Shown here one piece after another: positions 24,491 to 36,520 of a stretch of 64,000 bases of DNA. The position numbers were made by a program, and so were the translations under genes. The DNA is from Lutjanus erythropterus. Its lineage: Eukaryota > Chordata > Actinopteri > Lutjaniformes > Lutjanidae. Below the pieces are notes generated by a model. It was not told the DNA's origin, made no database searches, and saw nothing but the letters and a program-made list of their open reading frames with translations. Position 1 is the stretch's first letter. Every line of letters begins with the position of its first letter. Location: assembly GCA_020091685.1 (NCBI GenBank), contig CM034608.1, positions 3,343,590 through 3,407,589 of the forward strand, written 5' to 3'.

Positions 24491-25534
24491 CTACGCTTTC
24501 GAATGTGATTGGCTGAGCTCGCGTCTTATGCTTTCCTGAAATATCTCGTGTCCACCAGAGGAAGACTGCCAAAAAAGTAGAGTTTTCATTCACATATAGA
24601 TTTTTGTTTTCTTTATTTTGTTTTGCTTTTCTTTTTTTTTTATCTATCCTATTCATTTAAAATATCCTCATAAGGATATATTAGATAAGTTTACGTCAAC
24701 AATAACAACAAAAAATAATAGTATTGCACCTAATAAGTGTTGTACTTTGTGTTGTAAATCATATTTTATGTTGTTTATCACAAAGACAAATTACATTATC
24801 CACAGAACTTGTAAGTGGGCAACATTATGATGGTATTTTTTTTTCTAGAATGAAAATCTATCAAACTTTCTGATTATTAAGCTAATTAAATTTTCCTGTA
24901 TGTAATGCAACAAAATCATTAAATGTTTCCAACATGTTTTATATGAGAATACTATGACTTGTGTGTCTGACGGAGTTGACAACATTCAAGTCCTCAGCCA
25001 CAAAAAATTCTATTTAATAAAAGATTTAATCACAAGGAGGTTGGCTCATTACAAGGTTTAATAGTCAAGAGTTTGGTGTTTTAAAATATTTTAATTGAAG
25101 AGTAAGTTGGTTCAAATTCTCTAGAATGGGTGATATAAACAAAAAGAATCTGTACATGGAAAAGTTAAACCATGGAACACTACTATAGAACTTATTTTTG
25201 AAAAAGTAGGTGGCATTAAATTTCTCCTGCATTGAAATTTTTGATACAAGATTCCTGTTAAGTCTCATTTCCATAAACAAGTGCTATTATTCTGGTTAAT
25301 TATTTATGAACATAATTTTTGTCCACATAAATTATTAATTTGGAATAACAAAGGCAGATTTAGATTTAAAAATAAAATATTGTTTATTGAAAGCTGGTCA
25401 AATACCAAATTTTTGGCTTGTTGAAATATCCTGAGCACAGAAAACAATGAGAAAAAGTAGGGAAACACAAGCAGAGGGCAGAATCTTTGCAGATATATAT
25501 ATCATCACACATGTGATTGAAAGGGAGTCTGTAC

Positions 25535-25716
25535 CAGTGTTTCCCAGTCCTGGTCCTTGAGGCTCACTGTCCTGCATGTTTTAGATGTTTCCCTGCTCCA
25601 ACACACCTGATTCAGATGATCAGCTCGTCCTCAAGCCTCTGCAGAAGCCTGATAACAACCTGATCATTTGAATCAGGTGTGTTGGAGCAGGGACAATGGG
25701 CCTTTGGGAAACACTG
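25535..25716. mobile_element. hAT MITE, 182 bp, with target-site duplication
   Basis: Ends CAGTGTTTCCC and GGGAAACACTG are perfect 11-bp inverted repeats. The interior is palindromic (CTGCTCCAACACACCTGATT near the left, its complement near the right). Flanks GTCTGTAC (25527-25534) and GTCTATAA (25717-25724) match at 6 of 8 positions, as expected for an aged 8-bp hAT duplication. Confidence 0.85.
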
Positions 25717-25859
25717 GTCTATAAATTGTTAATAGGAAAAAATTATAGATGGGTGGTAACAATTACTAATAAAAACACACTTTTACTGATATGTATGTAA
25801 CAAATATGAAACAATATGTAATTCCAGTTACTACATGCTGTGAGCAAATGGCATGTCTA

Positions 25860-26930
25860 CATACACTGACCGGCCAAGTTCACCTTGCCAGTACCAGGTT
25901 GATCCCCCTTTCCCCTTCAGAACTGCCTTAATTCTTCGTGGCATAGATTCAACAAGGTGCTGGAAACATTCCTCAGAGATTTTGGTCCATACAGATGTGA
26001 CAGCATCACACAGGTGCTGCAGATTTGTTGGCTGCACATCCATGATATGAATCTCCTGTTCCACCACATCCTGAAGGTGCTCTGTTGGACTGAGACTGAG
26101 ACTGTAGAGGCCACTGAAGTACAGTGAACTCACTGTCATGTTCAACAAACCAGTTTGAGATGATTTGAGCTTTGTGACATGTTGTGTTTTCCTGCTGGAA
26201 GTAGTCATCAGAAGACGTGTACACTGCGGTCATAAAGGGATGGACATGGTCAGCAACAATACTCAGGTAGACTGTGGTGTTTAAATGATGCTCAGTCGGT
26301 ATTAAGGGATCCAAGTGTGCCAAGAAAATATCCCCCACATCATTACACCACCACCAGCAGCCTGATCTGTTGATACAAGGCAGGATGGATCCATGCTTTC
26401 ATGTTGTTTACACCAGATTCTGACCCAACCATCTGAATGTTGGGGCAGAAATCAACTCATCAGACCAGGCAACGTTTTTCCAATCTTCTATTGTCCAGTT
26501 TTGGTGAACCTGTGTGAATCGTAGCCTCAGTTTCCTGTTCTTATTAACAGAAGTGACACCCACTGTGTTCTTCTGCTGCTGTAGTCCATCTGCTTCAAGG
26601 TTCAACATGTTGTGTGTTCAGAGATGGTCTTCTGCATACTTTGGTTGTAACAACTGGTTATTTGAGTTACTGTTGCCTTTCTATCATCTCAAACCAGTCT
26701 GACCATTCTCCTCTGACCTCTGGCATCAACAAGGTATTTTCACTCAGAGAACTGACGCTCACTGGATATTTTCTCTTTTTTTGGACCTATCCTCTGTAAA
26801 CCCTAGAGATAATTGTGCGTGAAAATCCCAGTAGATCAGCAGTTTGTGAAATACTCAGACCAGCCTGTCTGACACCAACAACCACGCCACGTTCAAAGTC
26901 ACTTAAATCACCTTTCTTCCCCATTCAAAA
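25860..26930 (-). pseudogene. Tc1-like transposase relic
   Basis: Read on the minus strand, the family segments occur in order. A DNA-binding part (DLSDFERGVVVG, LSISQTADLLGFSR) lies at about 26910-26810, RLRFTQVHQNW and WKNVAWSDE at about 26520-26440, FQQENTTCHKA at about 26190, and the C-terminal WDVVEQEIH and ESMPRRIKAVLK at about 26070-25910. These sit in several frames separated by stops and frameshifts. The Asp expected before the NxxCHKA motif is Glu. It is a dead copy; boundaries are approximate and no clean terminal repeats were found. Confidence 0.85.
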
Positions 26931-26939
26931 TTTCAATGA

Positions 26940-29369
26940 GCTGTTCGGAAATGCACCACAAACATGCCAAGACTTCATACATGGTAAAATTTGCACCATT
27001 TAAAAAAAAGTGCAAATATTGGTGCTAATATTTTCTGCAACTGTATGAAATTCCTATATGAGGGCTCTTGAGGCTTCAGCACTGTTTGTCATGCAGTTTC
27101 CACATATAAAAACACATGAGCAATATTTTGCAGCTGGGGCAGGCTGAGTCATGGGAAATGTAGTTCTATGCTATCAAAGTTAAGATATGATTCAGAACAC
27201 AAACTCTGTTGGTCAAAAAAACTTTATTAATAAAAGGTGTTTTCAACAGGGCAGATTTGTCTGACCAGAAATACACCAGAAAACAAGTAAATACACAGCA
27301 CTGATATGTAACTGTGACCTCTGTGTGTGTATCATTGCTATTTTATATAACATACTGAGTCCAGTAGTTGAACAAAAAAGCAGAAAAGGCCACAAGGCTC
27401 TTCAACACTAATCAGTTCAGTCAGTTTGAGCAGCTGCAGACTGAAAACTGGACAGAAAAAAAACATTCTTTACAGCTCAGTTTCTCAGCAGCTGACAGCT
27501 TATTTGTGGTTGTCAAAGCTCAGAAATCTGCAAACCAGGCTCAAATCATGATTCATGTGACTGCACTTAAACACGCCATTACAGAAGAAGAAAAAAAAAA
27601 GGAAGGAAGGACAGATTGAAGGGAGGTAGGAAAGCAGGGAAGGAAACAAGAAATGAAGGCAATATTTAAAAAGAGCAAACTTCTGATTAGGAACATTATT
27701 TGTTCAGTTTATACATCAGCACATGAATGCAGCACTGTGACAGACTTTAGAGAGGAAGAAATAAATAGAAAAGTACAAAGAAATTTTTTGGGTGGGCTAC
27801 CCAAATAAATTCTATATACAGTACAGGAAACATTGTATGTCTTCTCCTGTTACATTTATATGTTCACATTTACAAAAATGACTGACCAAATTAAATGAAA
27901 TGCTTTCAGCATTTAAGAGAAATGTCCAGAATCTCTGATGACATTGAAACATTAAAAATGACTCTTAGTGTTTTTTTTACAGTCTGAATCTTATTTTTAA
28001 TAGTTCTTTCCATCTTTCCTGTTGGCTATGAGAACATTTAACTGGAACATTTTCAGTTCAGTGACTTCAATAACAGAATTTTGGGTTGTGTGAGGCACTC
28101 ATTCTTATGAACTGGGACAAAACCATATTTTGAGAAGGTCTTGATTTTTACTCTTCAGTTACGCTGGGAAATATATTTTGAAAGATCAAACCCTTGGCTG
28201 TTAAATGTTGTAACAGGCCAATCTCCTAGTGATTACATTTATTAAAAAGTAAAAAAAATAAAGTTAGTACTGCTGCCTTTTTAAACAAGGGCATGAGACA
28301 AGGGTCCTCAGGGTATACAAACTCTTTTTATGCTTGATTAAATCAGGTTTTTGTAAAATTCTGACAGAATTGTCTGAATTCTCATCTGGGACAAGAGTGA
28401 TTTCTGGCACAGAGCAAGTTTAGAAATTTAAAAAATTAAAGCAAACCACAACATTATATGAATCCTTAAAGAATACATTTTCTCAAAAAATTGGAGGGTG
28501 TTGGTTGATGTTTTTTGTTTTAAGTTTTTCTTTTGGTAGGATATGATTTGCCCCAATTCTCAAGAATGGGTTAGAAGCACCTCCAAACTCTTAGATTATT
28601 TTTCAGCCATTTTTATATTTTTTTCAATAAACGCAACATCTTTGGTCATTTCTGGAGCTGTATATTGAATCTTACAGTCATCAAATGGTTTTCAAGTTAG
28701 CGTGAACTTTTGGTCTCCTGGTTTATGACCTCTCAATGAAGCTTGTGTCTTCTTGTGTCAGTCCTAAACTCACAGAGATTCAGTTTAAAATTATATAAAA
28801 CAGGGAAAAGCAGCAAATCCTCACATTGCAGAGGGAGACAGCTGAGTCAAATGTACTTATAACTTGCAGAAGAGATGGACAGAACTACCAACAAAAAATA
28901 CAGACATTTCTGCAAACACTGCTTTAAAACTACAGTGTGACAAATAAAAAGCTACTGTACAATAAAAAGTGTTTCAGTTCAGGATGAAATCATTTAGTCT
29001 ACATCCTCTGCAGACATCTGTTAGGAGCCTGTCAGACAGTGATCACAAAAAATAAAATATGTCTGCTTTGCAGGAACAGTATCCAATATAATCTCTTGTT
29101 ATAACTAAAAAGTAAATGACATAGAAGAAAAATGCACACAAAAAGAATCTGAGTGCTGTCAGTTGGGTATGTTGAATGTCTCTAAATACTGCAGTACCCA
29201 GAAGCCTCAGAGGCCATTGTCCATCCATACTTGAGAAATCAGAATTCATCAGATTCAGAATGCTTTCACACTACAATCAGGAACAAAACAACATGAAGCT
29301 CTCTTAGTGGATGTTTCTTATAGCAATGCTCTCTGGGACTTGTAGTTAACTTCTCTGCTAGAGGCGTGA
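26940..29369 (-). other. Long stretch resembling a 3' UTR
   Basis: About 2.4 kb with almost no recognisable repeats and no substantial coding frame. It ends on the minus strand at an AATAAA signal (27223-27228). This pattern suits the 3' UTR of a minus-strand transcript, most likely the acidic gene to the right if the candidate exon at 29370-29541 is real. Confidence 0.35.
27223..27228 (-). terminator. Candidate poly(A) signal AATAAA
   Basis: AATAAA on the minus strand at the low-coordinate end of the sequence resembling a 3' UTR. Confidence 0.4.
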
Positions 29370-29541
29370 CTAGACAGTCCGATATCTTTGACATTTAAAG
29401 GAACACTTCCTCATCTCGGTGTCTCGATGCTTGTTCTGTAGTTTCAGCTTCAGTTTCTGCTCTTCTTCCTCCAGCAGAAACACAAGACACACTGAACATA
29501 AAGCCTCTGGAGGAGTGTCTCTGCTCACAGTAACACTGAAG
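29370..29541 (-). CDS. Possible third exon of the acidic nuclear protein gene
   Basis: An open minus-strand frame of 57 codons ends at a TAG (29370-29372) and includes SRDTPPEAL, VFLLEEEEQKLKLKLQNKH and RDTEMRKC. A CTGCAG acceptor at 29542 gives a phase matching a GTAGGT donor that overlaps the stop of the upstream exon (32069). Joining them would extend the protein by about 57 residues. Against it: no homologue is recognised, and a frame this long can arise by chance. An alternative reading is plain 3' UTR. Confidence 0.25.
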
Positions 29542-29939
29542 CTGCAGCGGCCTGGACATTAAAAAGTGGCCACTCTTATCTACGCGTCATCTGCCAAGTC
29601 TGAGTATGCTGCTGCTGATCTAATAAACAGTATGTCGCTCATTTGAGCATCAAAGTTCATTCTTGTCATTGGGACTAGAAGTGTGACAAAATGATTATGG
29701 TCAACTCAAGTTCCACTTCACTGTGGAGTTTTTAACCATGACCACAACCTTTTTTGATCAGTTTGCTGAAGACTGAGATACGGTTGAAAGCCCTGGAAAA
29801 AAACAGCGAGTGGACCTTGAATTAAAATCATACTGTCACAAGGCATGTCACTGATGTCCACTGAGAGAGACCGCCTCTTAATGGTATTTGAAAACCAATA
29901 CTGTTAAAATAAAATAAAGACTGTGGATATTTGGCACAC

Positions 29940-30180
29940 TGTGCTCGCCGCAAGCTAGAGCTGGCACTGGTACTGAAATAACCCAGTACCAACTGGTATC
30001 AAAACTTCAATCATTTTGGTATCCAGATCTAGACAAAAAAATGTTCTGCTTGCAGCCAATCAGCTCAAGCGTTCTTCATAAAGAAGAGCCTTCAATAAAA
30101 GGCATCAAATGAAGGACTCCATTGGTATCAGTATCACTTTAAGGATACTGGTGTTGATACTGGTATTGTATTTTTAGCTA
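29940..30180. mobile_element. MITE fragment with 'actggtactgaaataacccagtacc' words
   Basis: Related to sequence at about 31003-31110 ('gggctgggtatcggtactc ... aacaacccagtaccagtatcaaaacttcaatgg'). Both derive from a common teleost DNA repeat. Boundaries are uncertain. Confidence 0.5.
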
Positions 30181-30448
30181 GCCTTAAAGCTAGCTAGTCA
30201 CTCAGTGACATACTGCATGTTTTACACTGCTACTAATTATTGTAATGTTTCATCCACTGACTCAAAAGCACTAGAAAATTTCACAAATAGAGGTATTCAA
30301 ACTTCTTCCAGTGAGATAAACTCATTATGCTAGCATGTAGCTATAGCTAGCCCCAACAGCTTATACCAGGTTCACATCAATTTTTAATTTTCATCAATTT
30401 GCAGTTATGACTTGGGAACTTGCACCTTTTTGAAAACTTTGATCTATC

Positions 30449-30712
30449 TAGGGCTGCAACTAATGATTATTTTCATTGTTGATTATTTTCTTAATTAATC
30501 TATTAGTTGTTTGCTCCATAATGGATGTCGTCAAATGTAAAATGTCAACCAAAAGAGGTTAAGTTTACCATCATGGAGGAGTAAAGGAACCAGAAAATAA
30601 TCACATTTAAGAAGGTGAAATCAGAGAATTTTGACTTTTCTTCTTGAGGAATCAAAATAGTTGGTGATGAATTTGATAATCGATTCATAATCAATTAATC
30701 ACTGTAGCTCTA
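30449..30712 (+). mobile_element. hAT-like MITE, 264 bp, with 8-bp target-site duplication
   Basis: Ends TAGGGCTGCAACTAATGATT and (reverse complement of the right end) TAGAGCTACAGTGATTAATT are imperfect inverted repeats. Flanks GATCTATC (30441-30448) and GATGTATC (30713-30720) match at 7 of 8 bases. Confidence 0.85.
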
Positions 30713-32065
30713 GATGTATCAGCTGTCACTCATCTAACTAAAAGGAAGAAGTCAATATGAACAAAGGTTTGTTATTAATAAACTCTGGATAAACAGGTGA
30801 ACAGTGCTCTTTACAGCAGCGGCTGCGGGACTTAAGGGCTCTGTGGACTGAGTCGAGCAGGTCTACATCCACAGCAGGCCTTTACAGGCATATACTCGCC
30901 CTGTCAGGTCCACAAGAATTCCATTCATGGTATTTGTAGTACAGTAGAAAAACAAGTATCGTCACGTTTTCAGAATTTTGGCATCGGTTTGATACCAAAT
31001 AGGGCTGGGTATCGGTACTCAATATCTTTAAGGTATCTACTGAAACAACCCAGTACCAGTATCAAAACTTCAATGGTCAAACAATGATTTGCTGGTCATG
31101 CAGCCTAAACGGGCATGGCCCCCAACAATGATGCTAGCAGAAATACTCGGCTCCGAGCTATCGGCAGGCGTTCTGAATGGGAACATGCTCCAAACAACCA
31201 AGCCCCGAACAGGCACTGCACTAGAAATACATGAAATACCTGATTATTGAATAAACAGAAGCACCTTTTGTCTGCTGAAAAACATTATTTGGGTGAATCC
31301 AAATTGGATATGGTGTTATATTGTCAGTGCACGGTCATTTTAACCCTCACTTGACTAACACTGCAATCATACAACCATGATTACCATGCTGAGCTGTCTG
31401 ATGATGTGAACGTTTGCAAATTGTTAACATGGATATCTTTCCTGACCATCCATCCCCATATGATGTGAGTATTGCTTTAACAACCACAAAGGTAGAAGCT
31501 TCCATCAGTGACACTCTCCTTTTATCTAATATTGTAACATTATAAGCTACCAGTTTTCTGCAATACCTTCTGGTAAAAAGTTGTAACTGCCAGTGGAACA
31601 TGAGTGACATGACATCTATCTGGGATCAACAACTGGGATTAGTGAATTTGGGATAGATAAATAAAACTACTTGACGTGACTTATGTCAGTACATCAGCAA
31701 GGGTAGATCACTAAGAATGATCATGTGACACTGAACCAAGAATGAAGTGTCCATGAGCCACTTTCTGTGCATCATTTTGAGGCTGTGTCCCATTTCAGGA
31801 TCCATTTCCTTCACAAAACACACGTTGTAACGGGTCAGCACGGCTGTTCAAATGATCTGTATGTCTTTTTGGTGCATGTCACCGATGTCTGTTTCTAGAG
31901 CAACAGATATGGCCACAGAAACCTTGAAACTCCACCTCTTCTTTTGTATCACTTTAAATGCTGCGGGAGAAAAAGAAGCTGTACAAACTAACAGTTGTTC
32001 AGACGGTTGAAGTTTTTAGTTCATCACATTCAAATTCCTTCTCTTTCCTCCATCATGATGCGGAC

Positions 32066-32818
32066 CTACTTCTTCCCCTCCTCCTCCTCCGTCTCCTCTT
32101 CCTTGTCTTTCTCCTCCTCTCTGCCTCCATCGTCGCCTTCGGAAGCCTCTTTCTTACTGCCGTTTTCTCCTCTGCCTCCGTCTTCATCGGCACCGGCCTC
32201 ATCCTCAGCTTCTTTAGACTCCTCCTCGTCACTCCCACTCTGAAAACACATTCCAGACTTTGATTTGATTGTCGGCTGCTTGAAGTTTAAAGTGAGGATT
32301 AAAGAAGTTAGAAAAAAATGGTAACAACTTCTATGATGTCCATGCCCATAATGCGTTATAAACATACTTATAATGCGTTATACTTTTCTTATATTCATAA
32401 TGCTTTATAACAATAAACAACACATTAAAGAACATTTTTTAAGATCAAGTATCACAATTCTTCATTACTGCTGCTCACTTACTGAAAATCTTTTGGGCAG
32501 GGATGAGTGTATTGTGATTCTCAATAGATGTAATACATCACAACCATTTTATAATGTATTATAATCACTGTTCTAATGCATTATAAAATTATTATAATGT
32601 ATTACATTAGACATAGACATGGGTGTCATACAAACTTTCAAAAAGGACTAAGCTCTTGGAATTTAGGTTAATATTATCACATTTCTCTGTTATTTCATCT
32701 TTATTTTAAATTATTAGTATCAATATTCAACTTACTTAATAACTTTAGTTAGCCCAACCTTTAATTCGGACAGTACAGTGGATTAACTCATGATGGACAA
32801 GGTCAGTTAGTGAAGGGG

Positions 32819-32880
<62 letters not shown>

Positions 32881-34274
32881 CCCATTAATTGATTATGACT
32901 ATAAATGAATAATACTCATTGGCTGCAGCCCTAATCAAAATGTTGTGTGAAACTGAGTATTCCATTTCTGTTATGAACCATAAAACAGATACATTTATTT
33001 TATACTGGTTTGTTTGTTTTTCTTACACAGATTTAATTTTTACACTCTAATGAAAGCAAACAATGAGCTCTTATAGTGACTTATAATCAGTTTGTAATGT
33101 ATTTTATCTGTCTATTACCTCAGGAATTTCATTAATTTACTTAAAGCAACCAATGACCACTTGGAGTAAATTTAGTTTTTAATTTTAAATTAGGTGGTAC
33201 AATAAATATCGGGGATGATAAATTATCAGTTGATATTTTGGTAGCTATATTGGCATTAAGAAATACTGGTTATAATAATATCAGATTTGACAGATCATGT
33301 CAAAGCATTTAATTTGAATTTTAGGCAAAGTGCTCTATGAAAGTCAGAATATATTTGTGAAGTTTCTTGATGAACTGCAATATAAAAACTAATGAACATT
33401 TGAAGAGTCAGAACTGTTCTTTGTTTGTTGTCATAGTGATGTCAGATTTGGCTTGGTCAGACTTGTGGAATATTAAATCATTCATCTTGGCTCACTACAT
33501 CTGAGCCTTTCTTACCATTAGGTGTGCATAAACAACAGGTTATAACAACTACTTTTAAAAACACAATAATGAGACATTATCAATTATCTTATCAGTTTCA
33601 GCCATGACAAGCAGATAATTACTGGCTATTGGTATCAGCTGAAAAAAGGGCCAATAAAGGAGTAAATAAAAATCTGTTATAGCTGTATCAGCCAATATTT
33701 GCTATTTACAGATGTATAGAATAAAATATATATAACAGTAAACTTTACTGTCCAAAATGACCTGAAACAGTAAACTTTCACTGGTGGTTTGAATAACTAT
33801 ACATAAAAAACAGACACACATACAGAACACAATATATCAGTTCAAGGATCTAATATGGATAAAATTCTGGCTATGCAAATACAAAGCCAAACTTAGGCTA
33901 AAAATAAAAACAATTTGCTGAATATGTTGCAAAAAGCGTTCATATCAGTCAACATATACGCCAATACTGATGCAGACCAATATCGCTGTGGTAGGCCAAT
34001 ATCACTGATATTGATACACTGATATATCTGTCAGGCTCTCATTTTAAGTATGTTAATATTATAATGCATTATAGACATGGGTGTCATACAAACTTTCAAA
34101 AGGACTAAGCTCTGGGAATTTAGGTTAATATTATCACATTTCTCTGTTATTTCATCTTTATTTTAAATTATTAGTATCAATATTCAACTTACTTAATAAC
34201 TTTAGTTAGCCCAACCTTTAATTCGGACAGTACAGTGGATTAACTCATGATGGACAAGGTCAGTTAGTGAAGGG

Positions 34275-34353
<79 letters not shown>

Positions 34354-34918
34354 GTGGCAGGAGTGTGTAGTGTACCTGCTTCAGGCGGCCCCTCCTCCGG
34401 CTGGGGACCCGGGCCTTCATCCTCCGGGACAGCGCCAGGAGCTTGTTGTGTCTCTGCCTCCTCTTCGCCTTCTCCGCCTCCTCTCTCCGCTTCTCCTCTG
34501 CGTGGTCCGAGTCCGACTCGTCCTGCCGCTGCAGCCTGCTCCGCTTCCTGGGCTGCACCATCCTCTTCGGCTGGCTCCTGTCCTCATCATCATCATCATC
34601 GTCATCCTCTTCCTCGCCGCTGGAGGACGAGGAGCTGTCGTCGCCTCCTAGGAACGAGCGCTTCCTGCGAGTGACCGAGCGGCTGTCGTCGCTGGAAGTC
34701 GCCCCGGAGTCGCTCCGGTCCCGGTCTTCCTGTTCGCTGTCGTCCTCCGGAGAGCTGTGGAAGTCGGACTGGGATCCGGACGACGAAGAGGAGGAGAAGG
34801 AGCCTTCGTCACTGTCGTCCAGGATGGAGGCGGGGAGGCCAATTTGCCGCTTCTTCGACGCGTCCACCTTGGTTTTCCGCATCGACGCGAACATTTTCCG
34901 CTTGTACAAGCTCTCCAT
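32066..34918 (-). CDS. Unrecognised acidic, serine-rich, probably nuclear protein
   Basis: Two exons, 34918-34376 (181 codons) and 32239-32066 (57 codons plus TAG), GT-AG and in phase, give 238 aa. The N-terminus (MESLYKRKMFASMRKTK) is basic. It is followed by ASILDDSDEGS, Ser/Asp/Glu tracts, a run of seven Asp, and basic blocks (QPRKRSRL, KRRQRHNKLL, RRMKARVPSRRRGRLK). The second exon is almost entirely acidic (EEETEEEEGKK at the end). Alternating acidic and basic low complexity is typical of chromatin, nucleolar or RNA-processing factors, but no domain is recognised and no function is assigned. The Kozak context GCAGACATGG and a GC-rich first exon support the start. The second exon could instead splice on through a GTAGGT donor over its stop. 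The intron is 2.1 kb and holds repeats. Confidence 0.75.
32590..32878. repeat. Duplicated intron segment, copy A, with (GT)n
   Basis: From 'tagacatgggtgtcatacaaac' through 'ggtcagttagtgaagg' it is almost identical to 34060-34350. I see only about three differences, mostly single-base indels in homopolymers. It ends in a (GT)n run at about 32820-32878. Confidence 0.9.
33190..34045. mobile_element. Degenerate non-autonomous DNA transposon
   Basis: Begins 'aataaatatcggggatgataaattatcag' and ends with 'ccaatatcactgatattgatacactgatatatctgtcaggctctc'. These are typical ends and internal words of a frequent teleost element. It lies between the two duplicated segments. Confidence 0.5.
34060..34351. 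repeat. Duplicated intron segment, copy B, with long (GT)n
   Basis: Direct repeat of 32590-32878, about 1.46 kb away in the same intron. Its (GT)n run (about 34276-34351) ends 25 bases from the exon 1 donor at 34375. Confidence 0.9.
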
Positions 34919-35330
34919 GTCTGCACGCGGTACCGGGGCCCAGTGACATCAAACAGAAAACGGACCAGAGAAACGGTACTGAGTGTAAACAAGCTAACGG
35001 TGCAGCTAGTTAGCTCCTCTCGTCTGCGCGTCACAACAACGACTGCATGTTATATCTCTGCTAAAAAACAAAATATGGCGCCTGAATTCACCACCGTGCA
35101 CATGTATTTTGGACTCTGCTCATGGAAACGTTCTGTCTGCATGTGTTAAAGCAGGCTTTACGGGCTTTTAAAAGGATACTTTCGCTGGTGGTCTTTTTCA
35201 GTGCAGCTAGCTGTGTTGTTGTTGCTGCTCCAGCTTCTTCTTCGCTGGACGGATTTGTAGCATATAGTATTGAAGACGCCCCCTGTGGCGGAGAGCAGCC
35301 ACTGCTGCTGCTCACTTGATAAAACTCAGA
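34919..35330 (-). promoter_or_regulatory. Probable promoter / 5' flank of the acidic gene
   Basis: GC-rich sequence upstream of the start with a YY1-like AAATATGGCGCC at about 35071-35082 and no TATA box. Short ORFs here show no protein features. Confidence 0.4.
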
Positions 35331-35346
35331 GCCAACATTATTAATA

Positions 35347-35577
35347 GACCTTTGTCACAGCAGCCATTTTGACATGAAATAGTAGTGTAAACACAGGTGT
35401 TACCAGTGATACTAATTAATGTTCTGTTTCATTCAGGTCAAACAGAACCAGGATGTTGCTATTATGTATGTTAATTAACTGGAAAGGCTCTGCTACACTG
35501 ACCTTGATTAGTATCATTGGTAACACCTGTTCTTACCCCACTATTTCATATCAATATGTCTGCAGTGAAAACAGTCC
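35347..35577. mobile_element. MITE with long inverted terminal repeats (about 58 bp)
   Basis: The left end 'gacctttgtcacagcagcc ... gaaatagtagtgtaaacacaggtgttacc' pairs with the reverse complement of the right end with few mismatches. A related copy lies at 62770-63003. Confidence 0.8.
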
Positions 35578-35745
35578 AAACACTGACAATTTCTAAATGT
35601 GGAAAGTGGACTAAAACAAAATTAAACTGAAATTAAACAATTATGTTAAAACAGCTGTATATGATTATGAAAACCATTAAAACAGAATAGCTGCTGAAGA
35701 CATAATGACACCACAATATATAAAATACTAAACTGCCCTCTAGTC

Positions 35746-36520
35746 CAGAGGTCTACAACCTTTATGATCAAAAGAATCTGTCAAAATCTGTCTGGAGCCG
35801 CAGCTATTAAATGCTCTCTTTTCCCTGAAGACTTTTTTTTTGGCAGCCGTAGCTTATGGAGACTCAAGAAGACGAGCCACCATCACAGTTTAGAGGAAAA
35901 GACACCGAGCCATAGACACAGTCTTACATATTTTAGTTGATGAATTATTAACACACTTTTTGAAATTTGGTGTACAACAGATTTGAGTTTTGTGCCCAAC
36001 TCAAACTTTTACAAACTTTCTTCTGACCTTTAGTTGAGATAATTTATTTTTCTTCCATAGATAAATTTATAGTAAAAGTTAAAGTTAAGGAAACTCAAAA
36101 AAAAAAGTTTTTCAAAATTTGGTCACAGGTTACTGTCTTGTTGCCTTAAAATAAAATGGTTTGTGCTATAATTTTTTAAATACAACATTCTGGGGTTTCT
36201 AAAATTCAAATATTTAAATTTATCTAAAGAAAAAGTAAATTATCTCAACAAAAGATCAGTAGTTGGTAAAACTTTTTTCAATACTGAAGAATTTAACTCG
36301 GGCTCAAAGCTGATGTACTATGTATGTCGTATGTTGGCTTGAAATTTTGAGCTGTCTCAACTTTTTCATAGAACTACAACAATGGAACTTGAAAATATAT
36401 TAAAAATATAATGTTTTTCATTTCCATATCATTTTTTGACAAAGTCACAGAGAGCCACTGGAGAGGAGATAAAGAGCCACATGTGGCTCTGGAGCCTCAG
36501 ATTGCAGAACGCTGCTCTAC
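35746..36520. mobile_element. hAT-like non-autonomous element
   Basis: Left end CAGAGGTCTACAACC and right end GATTGCAGAACGCTGCTCT, preceded by 'gagccacatgtggctctggagcc', resemble the 'cagaccggcaacc ... gcagacccctg' terminal style of hAT relatives. The interior is AT-rich with no transposase. Confidence 0.55.

Noticed and set aside
31347-31610. Minus-strand ORF of 87 codons
   Set aside because: It lies among repeat fragments and no protein family is evident.
34267-34674. Plus-strand ORFs of 124-167 codons over the acidic gene's first exon
   Set aside because: They are antisense shadows, partly translating the (GT)n run as Cys-Val repeats; codon structure and splice sites favour the minus-strand gene.
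35088-35315. Minus-strand ORF of 75 codons upstream of the acidic gene
   Set aside because: It sits in promoter-like sequence, has no recognised similarity, and the downstream start has a better context.
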